DNA of 64,000 nucleotides from the NCBI RefSeq assembly GCF_963662255.1, contig NW_026912151.1:62001-126000 (forward strand), written 5' to 3'. The position numbers and the translations under genes are program-made. Positions 23,442 to 34,212 of this stretch are shown here, in pieces; position 1 is the first letter of the stretch, and every line of letters starts with the position of its first letter. This stretch comes from Cinclus cinclus. Taxonomy: Eukaryota; Chordata; Aves; Passeriformes; Cinclidae. Under the pieces are notes generated by a model. That model worked only from the letters and a program-made list of their open reading frames with translations. It ran no database searches and was not told the DNA's origin.

Positions 23442-26373
23442 GGCAGCCAGGTTTGGAGGAGGGGGCAGCTTTGGTCTGGGAGAAATCCTCGTCCTTATGG
23501 AATTTTTGTAGCAAAAGCCCGGGACGGGACGCCGGCAAGTTGGTTTTGAAAGGAGTCACTTTTCCCCAAGAAGCCAAACTCAAGAGCCCACTTGGCAGAT
23601 GTCATTATGTAGGGCGCGTTTGGGCCTCCGATGGCAGCCAGGTTTGGAGGAGGGGGCAGCTTTGTTCTGGGAGAAATTCTTGTCCTTATGGAATTTTTGT
23701 TGGCAAAAGCCCAGGACGGTCCGCAGGCAAGTTAGGCAAGTTGGCTATGAAAGGAGGCACTTTCCCCAAGAAGCCAAACTCAAGAACCCACAATGCAGAT
23801 GTCATTTTGTAGGGCGCGTTTGGGCCTCCGATGGCAGCCAGGTTTGGAGGAGGGGGCAGCTTTGGTCTGGGAGAAATCCTCGTCCTTATGGAATTTTTGT
23901 AGGCAAAAGCCCAGGACGGGCCGCAGGCAAGTTGGCTTTGAAAGGAGGCATTTCCACCCAAGAAGCCAAACTCAAGAGCCCACTTGGCAGGTGTCATTTT
24001 GTAGGGCACGTTTGGGCCTCCGATGGCAGCCAGGTTTGGAGGAGGGGGCAGCTTTGGTCTGGGAGAAATCCTCGTCCTTCTGGAATTTTTGTAGGCAAAA
24101 GCCCTGCATGGGCCGCAGGCAAGGTGACTCCGAAAGGAGGCAATTTTCCCCAGGAAGCCAAACTGAAGAACCCTCAATGCAGGTGTCATTTTGTGGGGCG
24201 CGTTTGGGCCTCCGATGGCAGCCAGGTTTGGAGGAGGGGGCAGCTTTGGTCTGGGAGAAATCCTCGTCCTTATGGAATTTTTGTAGTCTAAAGCCCAGCA
24301 CGGGCCGCAGGCTAGTTAGGCAAGTTGGCTTTGAAAGGAGGCACTTTTCCGCAAGAAGCCAAACTCAAGAGCCCACTTGGCAGATGTCATTTTGTAGGGC
24401 GCGTTTGGGCCTCCGATGGCAGCCAGGTTTGGAGGAGGGGGCAGCTTTGGTCTGGGAGAAATCCTCGTCCTTCTGGAATTTTTGTAGGCAAAAGCCCAGG
24501 ACGGGCCGCAGGCAAGTTGGCTTTGAAAGGAGGCATTTCCACCCAAGAAGCCAAACTCAAGAGCCCACTTGGCAGATGTCATTTTGTAGGGCGCGTTTGG
24601 GCCTCCGATGGCAGCCAGGTTTGGAGGAGGGGGCAGCTTTGGTCTGGGAGAAATCCTCGTCCTTATGGAATTTTTGTAGGCAAAAGCCCGGGACGGGACG
24701 CAGGCAAGTTGGTTTTGAAAGGAGTCACTTTTCCCCAAGAAGCCAAACTCAAGAGCCCACTTGGCAGGTGTCATTTTGTAGGGCACGTTTGGGCCTCCGA
24801 TGGCAGCCAGGTTTGGAGGAGGGGGCAGCTTTGGTCTGGGAGAAATCCTCGTCCTTCTGGAATTTTTGGAGGCAAAAGCCCAGGACGGGCCGCAGGCAAG
24901 TTAGGCAAGTTGGCTCCGAAAGGAGGCACTTTTCCCCAAGAAGCCAAACTCAAGAACCCTCAATGCAGATGTCATTTTGTGGGGCACGTTCGGGCCTCTG
25001 ATGGCAGCCAGGTTTGGAGGAGGGGGCAGCTTTGGTCTGGGAGAAATCCTCGTCCTTATGGAATTTTTGTAGTCTAAAGCCCAGCACGGGCCGCAGGCTA
25101 GTTAGGCGAGTTGGCTTTGAAAGGAGGCACTTTTCCCCAGGAAGCCAAACTCAAGAGCCCACTTGGCAGATGTCATTTTGTAGGGCGCGTTTGGGCCTCC
25201 GATGGCAGCCAGGTTTGGAGGAGGGGGCAGCTTTGGTCTGGGAGAAATCCTCGTCCTTATGGAATTTTTGTAGGCAAAAGCCCAGGACAGGCCGCAGGCA
25301 AGTTGGCTTTGAAAGGAGGCACTTCCACCCAAGAAGCCAAACTCAAGAGCCCACTTGGCAGGTGTCATTTTGTAGGGCACGTTTGGGCCTCCGATGGCAG
25401 CCAGGTTTGGAGGAGGGGGCAGCTTTGGTCTGGGAGAAATCCTCGTCCTTATGGAATTTTTGTAGGCTAAAGCCCAGCACGGGCTGCAGGCAAGTTGGCT
25501 TTGAAAGGAGGCACTTTCCCCCAAGAAGCCAAACTCAGGAGCCCACTTGGCAGATGTCATTTTGTAGGGCGCGTTTGGGCCACCGATGGCAGCCAGGTTT
25601 GGAGGAGGGGGCAGCTTTGGTCTGGGAGAAATCCTCGTCCTTATGGAATTTTTGTAGGCAAAAGCCCAGAATGGGCCGCAGGCTAGTTAGGCAAGTTGGC
25701 TTTGAAAGGAGGCACTTTTCCGCAAGAAGCCAAACTCAAGAGCCCACTTGGCAGATGTCATTTTGTAGGGCGCGTTTGGGCCTCCGATGGCAGCCAGGTT
25801 TGGAGGAGGGGGCAGCTTTGGTCTGGGAGAAATCCTCGTCCTTATGGAATTTTTGTAGTCTAAAGCCCAGCACGGGCCGCAGGCATGTTGGCTTTGAAAG
25901 GAGGCACTTCCACCCAAGAAGCCAAACTCAAGAGCCCACTTGGCAGATGTCATTTTGTAGGGCGCGTTTGGGCCTCCGATGGCAGCCAGGTTTGGAGGAG
26001 GGGGCAGCTTTGGTCTGGGAGAAATCCTCGTCCTTATGGAATTTTTGTAGGCAAAAGCCCTGCATGGGCCGCAGGCAAGTTGACTCCGAAAGGAGGCACT
26101 TTTCCCCAAGAAGCCAAACTCAAGAACCCACAATGCAGATGTCCTTTTGTAGGGCGCGTTTGGGCCTCCGATGGCAGCCAGGTTTGGAGGAGGGGGCAGC
26201 TTTGGTCTGGGAGAAATCCTCGTCCTTATGGAATTTTTGTAGGCAAAAGCCCAGGACGGGCCGCAGGCAAGTTAGGCAAGTTGGCTCCTAAAGGAGGCAC
26301 TTTTCCCCAAGAAGCCAAACTCAAGAGCCCACTTGGCAGGTGTCATTTTGTAGGGCGCGTTTGGGCCTCTGAT
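23442..26373. repeat. 2.93-kb block copied from 10723-13654 (offset 12719)
   Basis: All fifteen monomer starts from 23442 to 26173 equal those from 10723 to 13454 plus 12719, with the same length order. Shared rare features are the AGGCATTTCCACCC short copies, the GGCAAGGTGACTCC copy, and the full-length CCCGGG monomer that retains its G (11891 and 24610). On the left the match breaks at a 202-bp monomer (23240) facing a 201-bp one (10522). On the right it breaks at 26374. Visible differences are a few substitutions, for example CTGTGAGGAATCC at 11934 against CTGGGAGAAATCC in this copy. Confidence 0.85.
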
Positions 26374-27341
26374 GGCAGTCAGGTTTGGAGGAGGGGGCAG
26401 CTTTGGTCTGGGAGAAATCCTCGTCCTTCTGGAATTTTTGTAGGCAAAAGCCCTGCATGGGCCGCAGGCAAGTTGACTCCGAAAGGAGGCACTTTTCCCC
26501 AGGAAGCCAAACTCAAGAGCCCACTTGGCAGATGTCCGTTTGTAGGGCGCGTTTGGGCCTCCGATGGCAGCCAGGTTTGGAGGAGGGGGCAGCTTTGTTC
26601 TGGGAGAAATCCTCGTCCTTCTGGAATTTTTGTACTCAAAAGCCCAGGACGGGCCGCAGGCAAGTTGACTCCGAAAGGAGGCACTTTTCCCCAGGAAGCC
26701 AAACTCAAGAGCCGACTTGGCAGACGTCCGTTTGTAGGGCGCGTTTGGGCCTCCGATGGCAGCCAGGTTTGGAGGAGGGGGCAGCTTTGGTCTGGGAGAA
26801 ATCCTCGTCCTTATGGAATTTTTGTAGTCTAAAGCCCAGCACGGGCCGCAGGCTAGTTAGGCAAGTTGGCTTTGAAAGGAGGCACTTTTCCGCAAGAAGC
26901 CAAACTCAAGAGCCCACTTGGCAGATGTCATTTTGTAGGGCGCGTTTGGGCCTCCGATGGCAGCCAGGTTTGGAGGAGGGGGCAGCTTTGGTCTGGGAGA
27001 AATCCTCGTCCTTCTGGAATTTTTGGAGGCAAAAGCCCAGGACGGGCCGCAGGCAAGTTGGCTTTGAAAGGAGGCACTTCCACCCAAGAAGCCAAACTCA
27101 AGAGCCCACTTGGCAGATGTCATTTTGTAGGGCGCGTTTGGGCCTCCGATGGCAGCCAGGTTTGGAGGAGGGGGCAGCTTTGGTCTGTGAGGAATCCTCG
27201 TCCTTATGGAATTTTTGTAGCAAAAGCCCGGGACGGGACGCAGGCAAGTTGGTTTTGAAAGGAGTCACTTTTCCCCAAGAAGCCAAACTCAAGAGCCCAC
27301 TTGGCAGGTGTCATTTTGTAGGGCACGTTTGGGCCTCCGAT

Positions 27342-30300
27342 GGCAGCCAGGTTTGGAGGAGGGGGCAGCTTTGGTCTGGGAGAAATCCTCGTCCTTCTGG
27401 AATTTTTGGAGGCAAAAGCCCAGGACGGGCCGCAGGCAAGTTAGGCAAGTTGGCTCCGAAAGGAGGCACTTTTCCCCAAGAAGCCAAACTCAAGAGCCCA
27501 CTTGGCAGATGTCATTTTGTGGGGCGCGTTTGGGCCTCTGATGGCAGCCAGGTTTGGAGGAGGGGGCAGCTTTGTTCTGGGAGAAATCCTCGTCCTTCTG
27601 GAATTTTTGTACTCAAAAGCCCAGGACGGGCCGCAGGCAAGTTAGGCAAGTTGGCTTTGAAAGGAGGCACTTTCCCCCAAGAAGCCAAACTCAAGAGCCC
27701 ACTTGGCAGATGTCATTTTGTAGGGCGCGTTTGGGCCTCCGATGGCAGCCAGGTTTGGAGGAGGGGGCAGCTTTGGTCTGGGAGAAATCCTCGTCCTTAT
27801 GGAATTTTTGTAGGCACAAGCCCAGGACGGGCCGCAGGCAAGTTGGCTTTGAAAGGAGGCACTTTCCCCCAAGAAGCCAAACTCAAGAGCCCACTTGGCA
27901 GGTGTCATTTTGTAGGGCGGGTTTGGGCCTCCGATGGCAGCCAGGTTTGGAGGAGGGGGCAGCTTTGGTCTGGGAGAAATCCTCGTCCTTATGGAATTTT
28001 TGTAGGCAAAAGCCCTGCATGGGCTGCAGGCAAGTTGACTCCGAAAGGAGGCACTTTTCCCCAGGAAGCCAAACTCAAGAGCCCACTTGGCAGATGTCCG
28101 TTTGTAGGGCGCGTTTGGGCCTCCGATGGCAGCCAGGTTTGGAGGAGGGGGCAGCTTTGTTCTGGGAGAAATCCTCGTCCTTCTGGAATTTTTGTACTCA
28201 AAAGCCCAAGACGGGCCGCAGGCAAGTTAGGCAAGTTGGCTCCGAAAGGAGGCACTTTTCCCCAAGAAGCCAAACTCAAGAGCCCACTTGGCAGATGTCA
28301 TTTTGTAGGGCGCGTTTGGGCCTCTGATGGCAGCCAGGTTTGGAGGAGGGGGCAGCTTTGGTCTGGGAGAAATCCTCGTCCTTATGGAATTTTTGTAGTC
28401 TAAAGCCCAGCACGGGCCGCAGGCTAGTTAGGCAAGTTGGCTTTGAAAGGAGGCACTTTTCCGCAAGAAGCCAAACTCAAGGACCCACAATGCAGATGTC
28501 ATTTTGTAGGGCGCGTTTGGGCCTCTGATGGCAGCCAGGTTTGGAGGAGGGGGCAGCTTTGGTCTGGGAGAAATCCTCGTCCTTATGGAATTTTTGTAGG
28601 CAAAAGCCCAGGACGGGCCGCAGGCAAGTTAGGCAAGTTGGCTCCGAAAGGAGGCACTTTTCCCCAAGAAGCCAAACTCAAGAGCCCACTTGGCAGATGT
28701 CATTTTGTGGGGCGCGTTTGGGCCTCTGATGGCAGCCAGGTTTGGAGGAGGGGGCAGCTTTGGTCTGGGAGAAATCCTCGTCCTTATGGAATTTTTGTAG
28801 TCTAAAGCCCAGCACGGGCCGCAGGCTAGTTAGGCAAGTTGGCTTTGAAAGGAGGCACTTTCCCCCAAGAAGCCAAACTCAAGAGCCCACTTGGCAGATG
28901 TCATTTTGTAGGGCGCGTTTGGGCCTCCGATGGCAGCCAGGTTTGGAGGAGGGGGCAGCTTTGGTCTGGGAGAAATCCTCGTCCTTATGGAATTTTTGGA
29001 GGCAAAAGCCCAGGACGGGCCGCAGGCAAGTTGGCTTTGAAAGGAGGCACTTCCACCCAAGAAGCCAAACTCAAGAGCCCACTTGGCAAATGTCATTTTG
29101 TAGGGCGCGTTTGGGCCTCCGATGGCAGCCAGGTTTGGAGGAGGGGGCAGCTTTGGTCTGGGAGAAATCCTCGTCCTTATGGAATTTTTGTAGGCAAAAG
29201 CCCAGGATGGGCCGCAGGCAAGTTAGGCAAGTTGGCTTTGAAAGGAGGCACTTTTCCCCAAGAAGCCAAACTCAAGAGCCCACAATGCAGATGTCCTTTT
29301 GTAGGGCGCGTTTGGGCCTCCGATGGCAGCCAGGTTTGGAGGAGGGGGCAGCTTTGTTCTGGGAGAAATCCTCGTCCTTCTGGAATTTTTGTACTCAAAA
29401 GCCCAGGACGGGCCGCAGGCAAGTTAGGCATTTTGGCTCCGAAAGGAGGCACTTTTCCCCAAGAACCCAAACTCAAGAGCCCACTTGGCAGATGTCATTT
29501 TGTAGGGCGCGTTTGGGCCTCCGATGGCAGCCAGGTTTGGAGGAGGGGGCAGCTTTGTTCTGGGAGAAATCCTCGTCCTTATGGAATTTTTGTAGCAAAA
29601 GCCCAGGACGGGCCGCAGGCAAGTTGGCTTTGAAAGGAGGGACTTTCCCCCAAGAAGCCAAACTCAAGAGCCCACTTGGCAGGTGTCATTTTGTAGGGCG
29701 CGTTTGGGCCTCCGATGGCAGCCAGGTTTGGAGGAGGGGGCAGCTTTGGTCTGGGAGAAATCCTCGTCCTTCTGGAATTTTTGTACTCAAAAGCCCAGGA
29801 CAGGCCGCAGGCAAGTTAGGCAAGTTGGCTCCGAAAGGAGGCACTTTTCCCCAAGAAGCCAAACTCAAGAGCCCACTTGGCAGGTGTAATTTTGTAGGGC
29901 GCGTTTGGGCCTCCGATGGCAGCCAGGTTTGGAGGAGGGGGCAGCTTTGGTCTGGGAGAAATCCTCGTCCTTATGGAATTTTTGTAGGCAAAAGCCCTGC
30001 ATGGGCCGCAGGCAAGTTGACTCCGAAAGGAGGCACTTTTCCCCAGGAAGCCAAACTCAAGAACCCTCAATGCAGGTGTCATTTTGTGGGGCGCGTTTGG
30101 GCCTCCGATGGCAGCCAGGTTTGGAGGAGGGGGCAGCTTTGGTCTGGGAGAAATCCTCGTCCTTATGGAATTTTTGTAGTCTAAAGCCCAGCACGGGCCG
30201 CAGGCTAGTTAGGCAAGTTGGCTTTGAAAGGAGGCACTTTCCCCCAAGAAGCCAAACTCAAGAGCCCACTTGGCAGATGTCATTTTGTAGGGCACGTTTG

Positions 30301-33300
30301 GGCCTCCGATGGCAGCCAGGTTTGGAGGAGGGGGCAGCTTTGGTCTGGGAGAAATCCTCGTCCTTCTGGAATTTTTGTAGGCAAAAGCCCAGGACGGGCC
30401 GCAGGCAAGTTGGCTTTGAAAGGAGGCACTTCCACCCAAGAAGCCAAACTCAAGAGCCCACTTGGCAGATGTCATTTTGTAGAGCGCGTTTGGGCCTCCG
30501 ATGGCAGCCAGGTTTGGAGGAGGGGGCAGCTTTGGTCTGGGAGAAATCCTCGTCCTTATGGAATTTTTGTAGGCAAAAGCCCTGCATGGGCCGCCGGCAA
30601 GTTAACTCCGAAAGGAGGCACTTTTCCCCAAGAAGCCAAACTCAAGAGCCCACTTGGCAGATGTCATTTTGTAGGGCGCGTTTGGGCCTCCGATGGCAGC
30701 CAGGTTTGGAGGAGGGGGCAGCTTTGGTCTGGGAGAAATCCTCGTCCTTATGGAATTTTTGTAGGCAAAAGGCCTGCATGGGCCGCAGGCAAGTTGGCTT
30801 TGAAAGGAGGCACTTTCCCCCAAGAAGCCAAACTCAAGAGCCCACTTGGCAGATGTCATTTTGTAGGGCACGTTTGGGCCTCCGATGGCAGCCAGGTTTG
30901 GAGGAGGGGGCAGCTTTGGTCTGGGAGAAATCCTCGTCCTTATGGAATTTTTGTAGGCAAAAGCCCTGCATGGGCCGCCGGCAAGTTAACTCCGAAAGGA
31001 GGCATTTTTCCCCAAGAAGCCAAACTCAAGAGCCCACTTGGCAGATGTCATTTTGTAGGGCGCGTTTGGGCCTCCGATGGCAGCCAGGTTTGGAGGAGGG
31101 GGCAGCTTTGGTCTGGGAGAAATCCTCGTCCTTATGGAATTTTTGGAGGCAAAAGCCCAGGACGGGCCGCAGGCAAGTTGACTCCGAAAGGAGGCACTTT
31201 TCCCCAGGAAGCCAAACTCAAGAACCCTCAATGCAGGTGTCATTTTGTGGGGCGCGTTTGGGCCTCCGATGGCAGCCAGGTTTGGAGGAGGGGGCAGCTT
31301 TGGTCTGGGAGAAATCCTCGTCCTTATGGAATTTTTGTAGTCTAAAGCCCAGCACGGGCCGCAGGCTAGTTAGGCAAGTTGGCTTTGAAATGAGGCACTT
31401 TCCCCCAAGAAGCCAAACTCAAGAGCCCACTTGGCAGATGTCATTTTGTAGGGCACGTTTGGGCCTCCGATGGCAGCCAGGTTTGGAGGAGGGGGCAGCT
31501 TTGGTCTGGGAGAAATCCTCGTCCTTATGGAATTTTTGTAGGCAAAAGCCCTGCATGGGCCGCAGGCAAGTTGACTCCGAAAGGAGGCACTTTTCCCCAG
31601 GAAGCCAAACTCAAGAACCCTCAATGCAGGTGTCATTTTGTGGGGCGCGTTTGGGCCTCCGATGGCAGCCAGGTTTGGAGGAGGGGGCAGCTTTGGTCTG
31701 GGAGAAATCCTCGTCCTTATGGAATTTTTGTAGTCTAAAGCCCAGCACGGGCCGCAGGCTAGTTAGGCAAGTTGGCTCCGAAAGGAGGCACTTTCCCCCA
31801 AGAAGCCAAACTCAAGAGCCCACTTGGCAGATGTCATTTTGTAGGGCGTGTTTGGGCCTCCGATGGCAGCCAGGTTTGGAGGAGGGGGCAGCTTTGGTCT
31901 GGGAGAAATCCTCGTCCTTCTGGAATTTTTGGAGGCAAAAGCCCAGGACGGGCCGCAGGCAAGTTGGCTTTGAAAGGAGGCACTTCCACCCAAGAAGCCA
32001 AACTCAAGAGCCCACTTGGCAGATGTCATTTTGTAGGGCGCGTTTGGGCCTCCGATGGCAGCCAGGTTTGGAGGAGGGGGCAGCTTTGGTCTGGGAAAAA
32101 TCCTCGTCCTTATGGAATTTTTGTAGGCAAAAGCCCTGCATGGGCCGCCGGCAAGTTAACTCCGAAAGGAGGCACTTTTCCCCAAGAAGCCAAACTCAAG
32201 AGCCCACTTGGCAGATGTCATTTTGTAGGGCGCGTTTGGGCCTCCGATGGCAGCCAGGTTTGGAGGAGGGGGCAGCTTTGGTCTGGGAGAAATCCTCGTC
32301 CTTATGGAATTTTTGTAGGCAAAAGCCCAGGACGGGCCGCAGGCAAGTTGGCTTTGAAAGGAGGCACTTCCACCCAAGAAGCCAAACTCAAGAGCCCACT
32401 TGGCAGATGTCATTTTGTAGGGCGCGTTTGGGCCTCCGATGGCAGCCAGGTTTGGAGGAGGGGGCAGCTTTGGTCTGGGAGAAATCCTCGTCCTTATGGA
32501 ATTTTTGTAGGCACAAGCCCAGGACGGGCCGCAGGCAAGTTGGCTTTGAAAGGAGGCACTTTCCCCCAAGAAGCCAAACTCAAGAGCCCACTTGGCAGGT
32601 GTCATTTTGTAGGGCGCGTTTGGGCCTCCGATGGCAGCCAGGTTTGGAGGAGGGGGCAGCTTTGGTCTGGGAGAAATCCTCGTCCTTATGGAATTTTTGT
32701 AGGCAAAAGCCCAGGACGGGCCACAGGCAAGTTAGGCAAGTTGGCTTTGAAAGGAGGCACTTCCACCCAAGAAGCCAAACTCAAGAACCCACAATGCAGA
32801 TGTCCTTTTGTAGGGCGCGTTTGGGCCTCCGATGGCAGCCAGGTTTGGAGGAGGGGGCAGCTTTGGTCTGGGAGAAATCCTCGTCCTTCTGGAATTTTTG
32901 GAGGCAAAAGCCCAGGACGGGCCGCAGGCAAGTTAGGCATTTTGGCTCCGAAAGGAGGCACTTTTCCCCAAGAACCCAAACTCAAGAGCCCACTTGGCAG
33001 ATGTCATTTTGTAGGGCGCGTTTGGGCCTCCGATGGCAGCCAGGTTTGGAGGAGGGGGCAGCTTTGTTCTGGGAGAAATCCTCGTCCTTATGGAATTTTT
33101 GTAGGCACAAGCCCAGGACGGGCCGCAGGCAAGTTGGCTTTGAAAGGAGGCACTTTCCCCAAGAAGCCAAACTCAAGAGCCCACTTGGCAGGTGTTATTT
33201 TGTAGGGCGCGTTTGGGCCTCCGGTGGCAGCCAGGTTTGGAGGAGGGGGCAGCTTTGTTCTGGGAGAAATCCTCGTCCTTCTGGAATTTTTGTACTCAAA

Positions 33301-33426
33301 AGCTCAGGACGGGCCGCAGGCAAGTTAGGCAAGTTGGCTCCGAAAGGAGGCACTTTTCCCCAAGAAGCCAAACTCAAGAGCCCACTTGGCAGATGTCATT
33401 TTGTAGGGCGCGTTTGGGCCTCTGAT
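27342..33426. repeat. Transition zone between the two subtype domains
   Basis: The zone mixes left and right subtypes without a clear long period. It holds two isolated 191-bp copies with one-base deletions: 29526 (GTAGCAAAAGCCCAGG) and 33035 (one C fewer in the CTTTCCCC run). These are the last monomers in the window that are not 192 or 201 bp. It also holds a run of four consecutive long monomers (28128-28931) and the single mutant junction CCGGTGGCAG at about 33222. Right-domain markers such as GCCGGCAAGTTAACTCC become frequent from 30.6 kb. Inference: older, less homogenised sequence between two separately amplified domains. Confidence 0.65.
28128..28931. repeat. Four consecutive long monomers
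   Basis: Starts 28128, 28329, 28530 and 28731 are each followed by 201 bp, the longest run of 9-bp-containing copies in the window. Elsewhere long copies occur singly or in pairs. The four are of different subtypes: GTACTCAAAAGCC, GTAGTCTAAAG with TTTTCCGC, GTAGGCAAAAG with the double AAGTT, and GTAGTCTAAAG again. The run therefore did not arise by repeated copying of one monomer. Confidence 0.85.
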
Positions 33427-34212
33427 GGCAGCCAGGTTTGGAGGAGGGGGCAGCTTTGGTCTGGGAGAAATCCTCGTCCTTATGGAATTTTTGTAGTCTA
33501 AAGCCCAGCACGGGCCGCAGGCTAGTTAGGCAAGTTGGCTTTGAAAGGAGGCACTTTTCCGCAAGAAGCCAAACTCAAGAGCCCACTTGGCAGATGTCAT
33601 TTTGTAGGGCGCGTTTGGGCCTCCGATGGCAGCCAGGTTTGGAGGAGGGGGCAGCTTTGGTCTGGGAGAAATCCTCGTCCTTATGGAATTTTTGTAGGCA
33701 AAAGCCCTGCATGGGCCGCAGGCAAGTTGGCTTTGAAAGGAGGCACTTCCACCCAAGAAGCCAAACTCAAGAGCCCACTTGGCAGATGTCATTTTGTAGG
33801 GCACGTTTGGGCCTCCGATGGCAGCCAGGTTTGGAGGAGGGGGCAGCTTTGGTCTGGGAGAAATCCTCGTCCTTCTGGAATTTTTGTAGGCAAAAGCCCT
33901 GCATGGGCCGCAGGCAAGTTGACTCCGAAAGGAGGCACTTTTCCCCAGGAAGCCAAACTCAAGAACCCTCAATGCAGGTGTCATTTTGTGGGGCGCGTTT
34001 GGGCCTCTGATGGCAGCCAGGTTTGGAGGAGGGGGCAGCTTTGGTCTGGGAGAAATCCTCGTCCTTATGGAATTTTTGTAGTCTAAAGCCCAGCACGGGC
34101 CGCAGGCTAGTTAGGCAAGTTGGCTTTGAAAGGAGGCACTTTCCCCCAAGAAGCCAAACTCAAGAGCCCACTTGGCAGATGTCATTTTGTAGGGCGTGTT
34201 TGGGCCTCCGAT
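33427..34212. repeat. 786-bp four-monomer module (recurrent)
   Basis: Order is long (GTAGTCTAAAG, TTTTCCGC), short (GCCCTGCATGGGC with GGCTTTG and TTCCACCC), short (GCCCTGCATGGGC with GACTCCG and CCTCAATGC), long (GTAGTCTAAAG, CTTTCCCCC). The same four recur at 35968-36753, 37531-38316 and 38710-39495, spaced 2541, 1563 and 1179 bp apart (13, 8 and 6 monomers). Close variants lie at 50401-51186 and 62494-63279, where the second monomer is the GCCCAGGACGGGC type. The module is the most recurrent building block of the right domain. Confidence 0.8.

Larger units (their letters stand above)
1..27341. repeat. Left domain: arrays with 191/200-bp marker monomers
   Basis: This part contains every 191-bp (or 190-bp) monomer reading GTAGCAAAAGCCCGGGACG with TTTTGAAAGGAGTCAC: starts at 1756, 4478, 8378, 9545, 10723, 14824, 16576, 19709, 20886, 21871, 23442 and 27151. 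It also contains every 200-bp monomer reading ACGGTCCGC with CTATGAAAGGAGGC: starts at 1947, 4669, 8569, 9153, 10914, 15015, 15599, 19900, 22062 and 23633. Neither type appears after 27.3 kb. The first form carries a SmaI site (CCCGGG) lacking from ordinary copies. The right end is set at the last CCCGGG monomer of this type. The boundary is gradual in other markers, since right-type ATGTCCGTTT first appears near 26532. Confidence 0.85.

Noticed and set aside
29905..33501. A 1198-codon open frame on the + strand, and others of 1229, 963 and 909 codons
   Set aside because: The translations are repeats of one satellite monomer. Several frames on both strands are equally open. Starts are the internal ATGs of CGATGG or TTATGG, and stops are the TAG/TAA of one subtype. 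Frame-breaking deletions are freely tolerated in the left half. No domain is recognisable.
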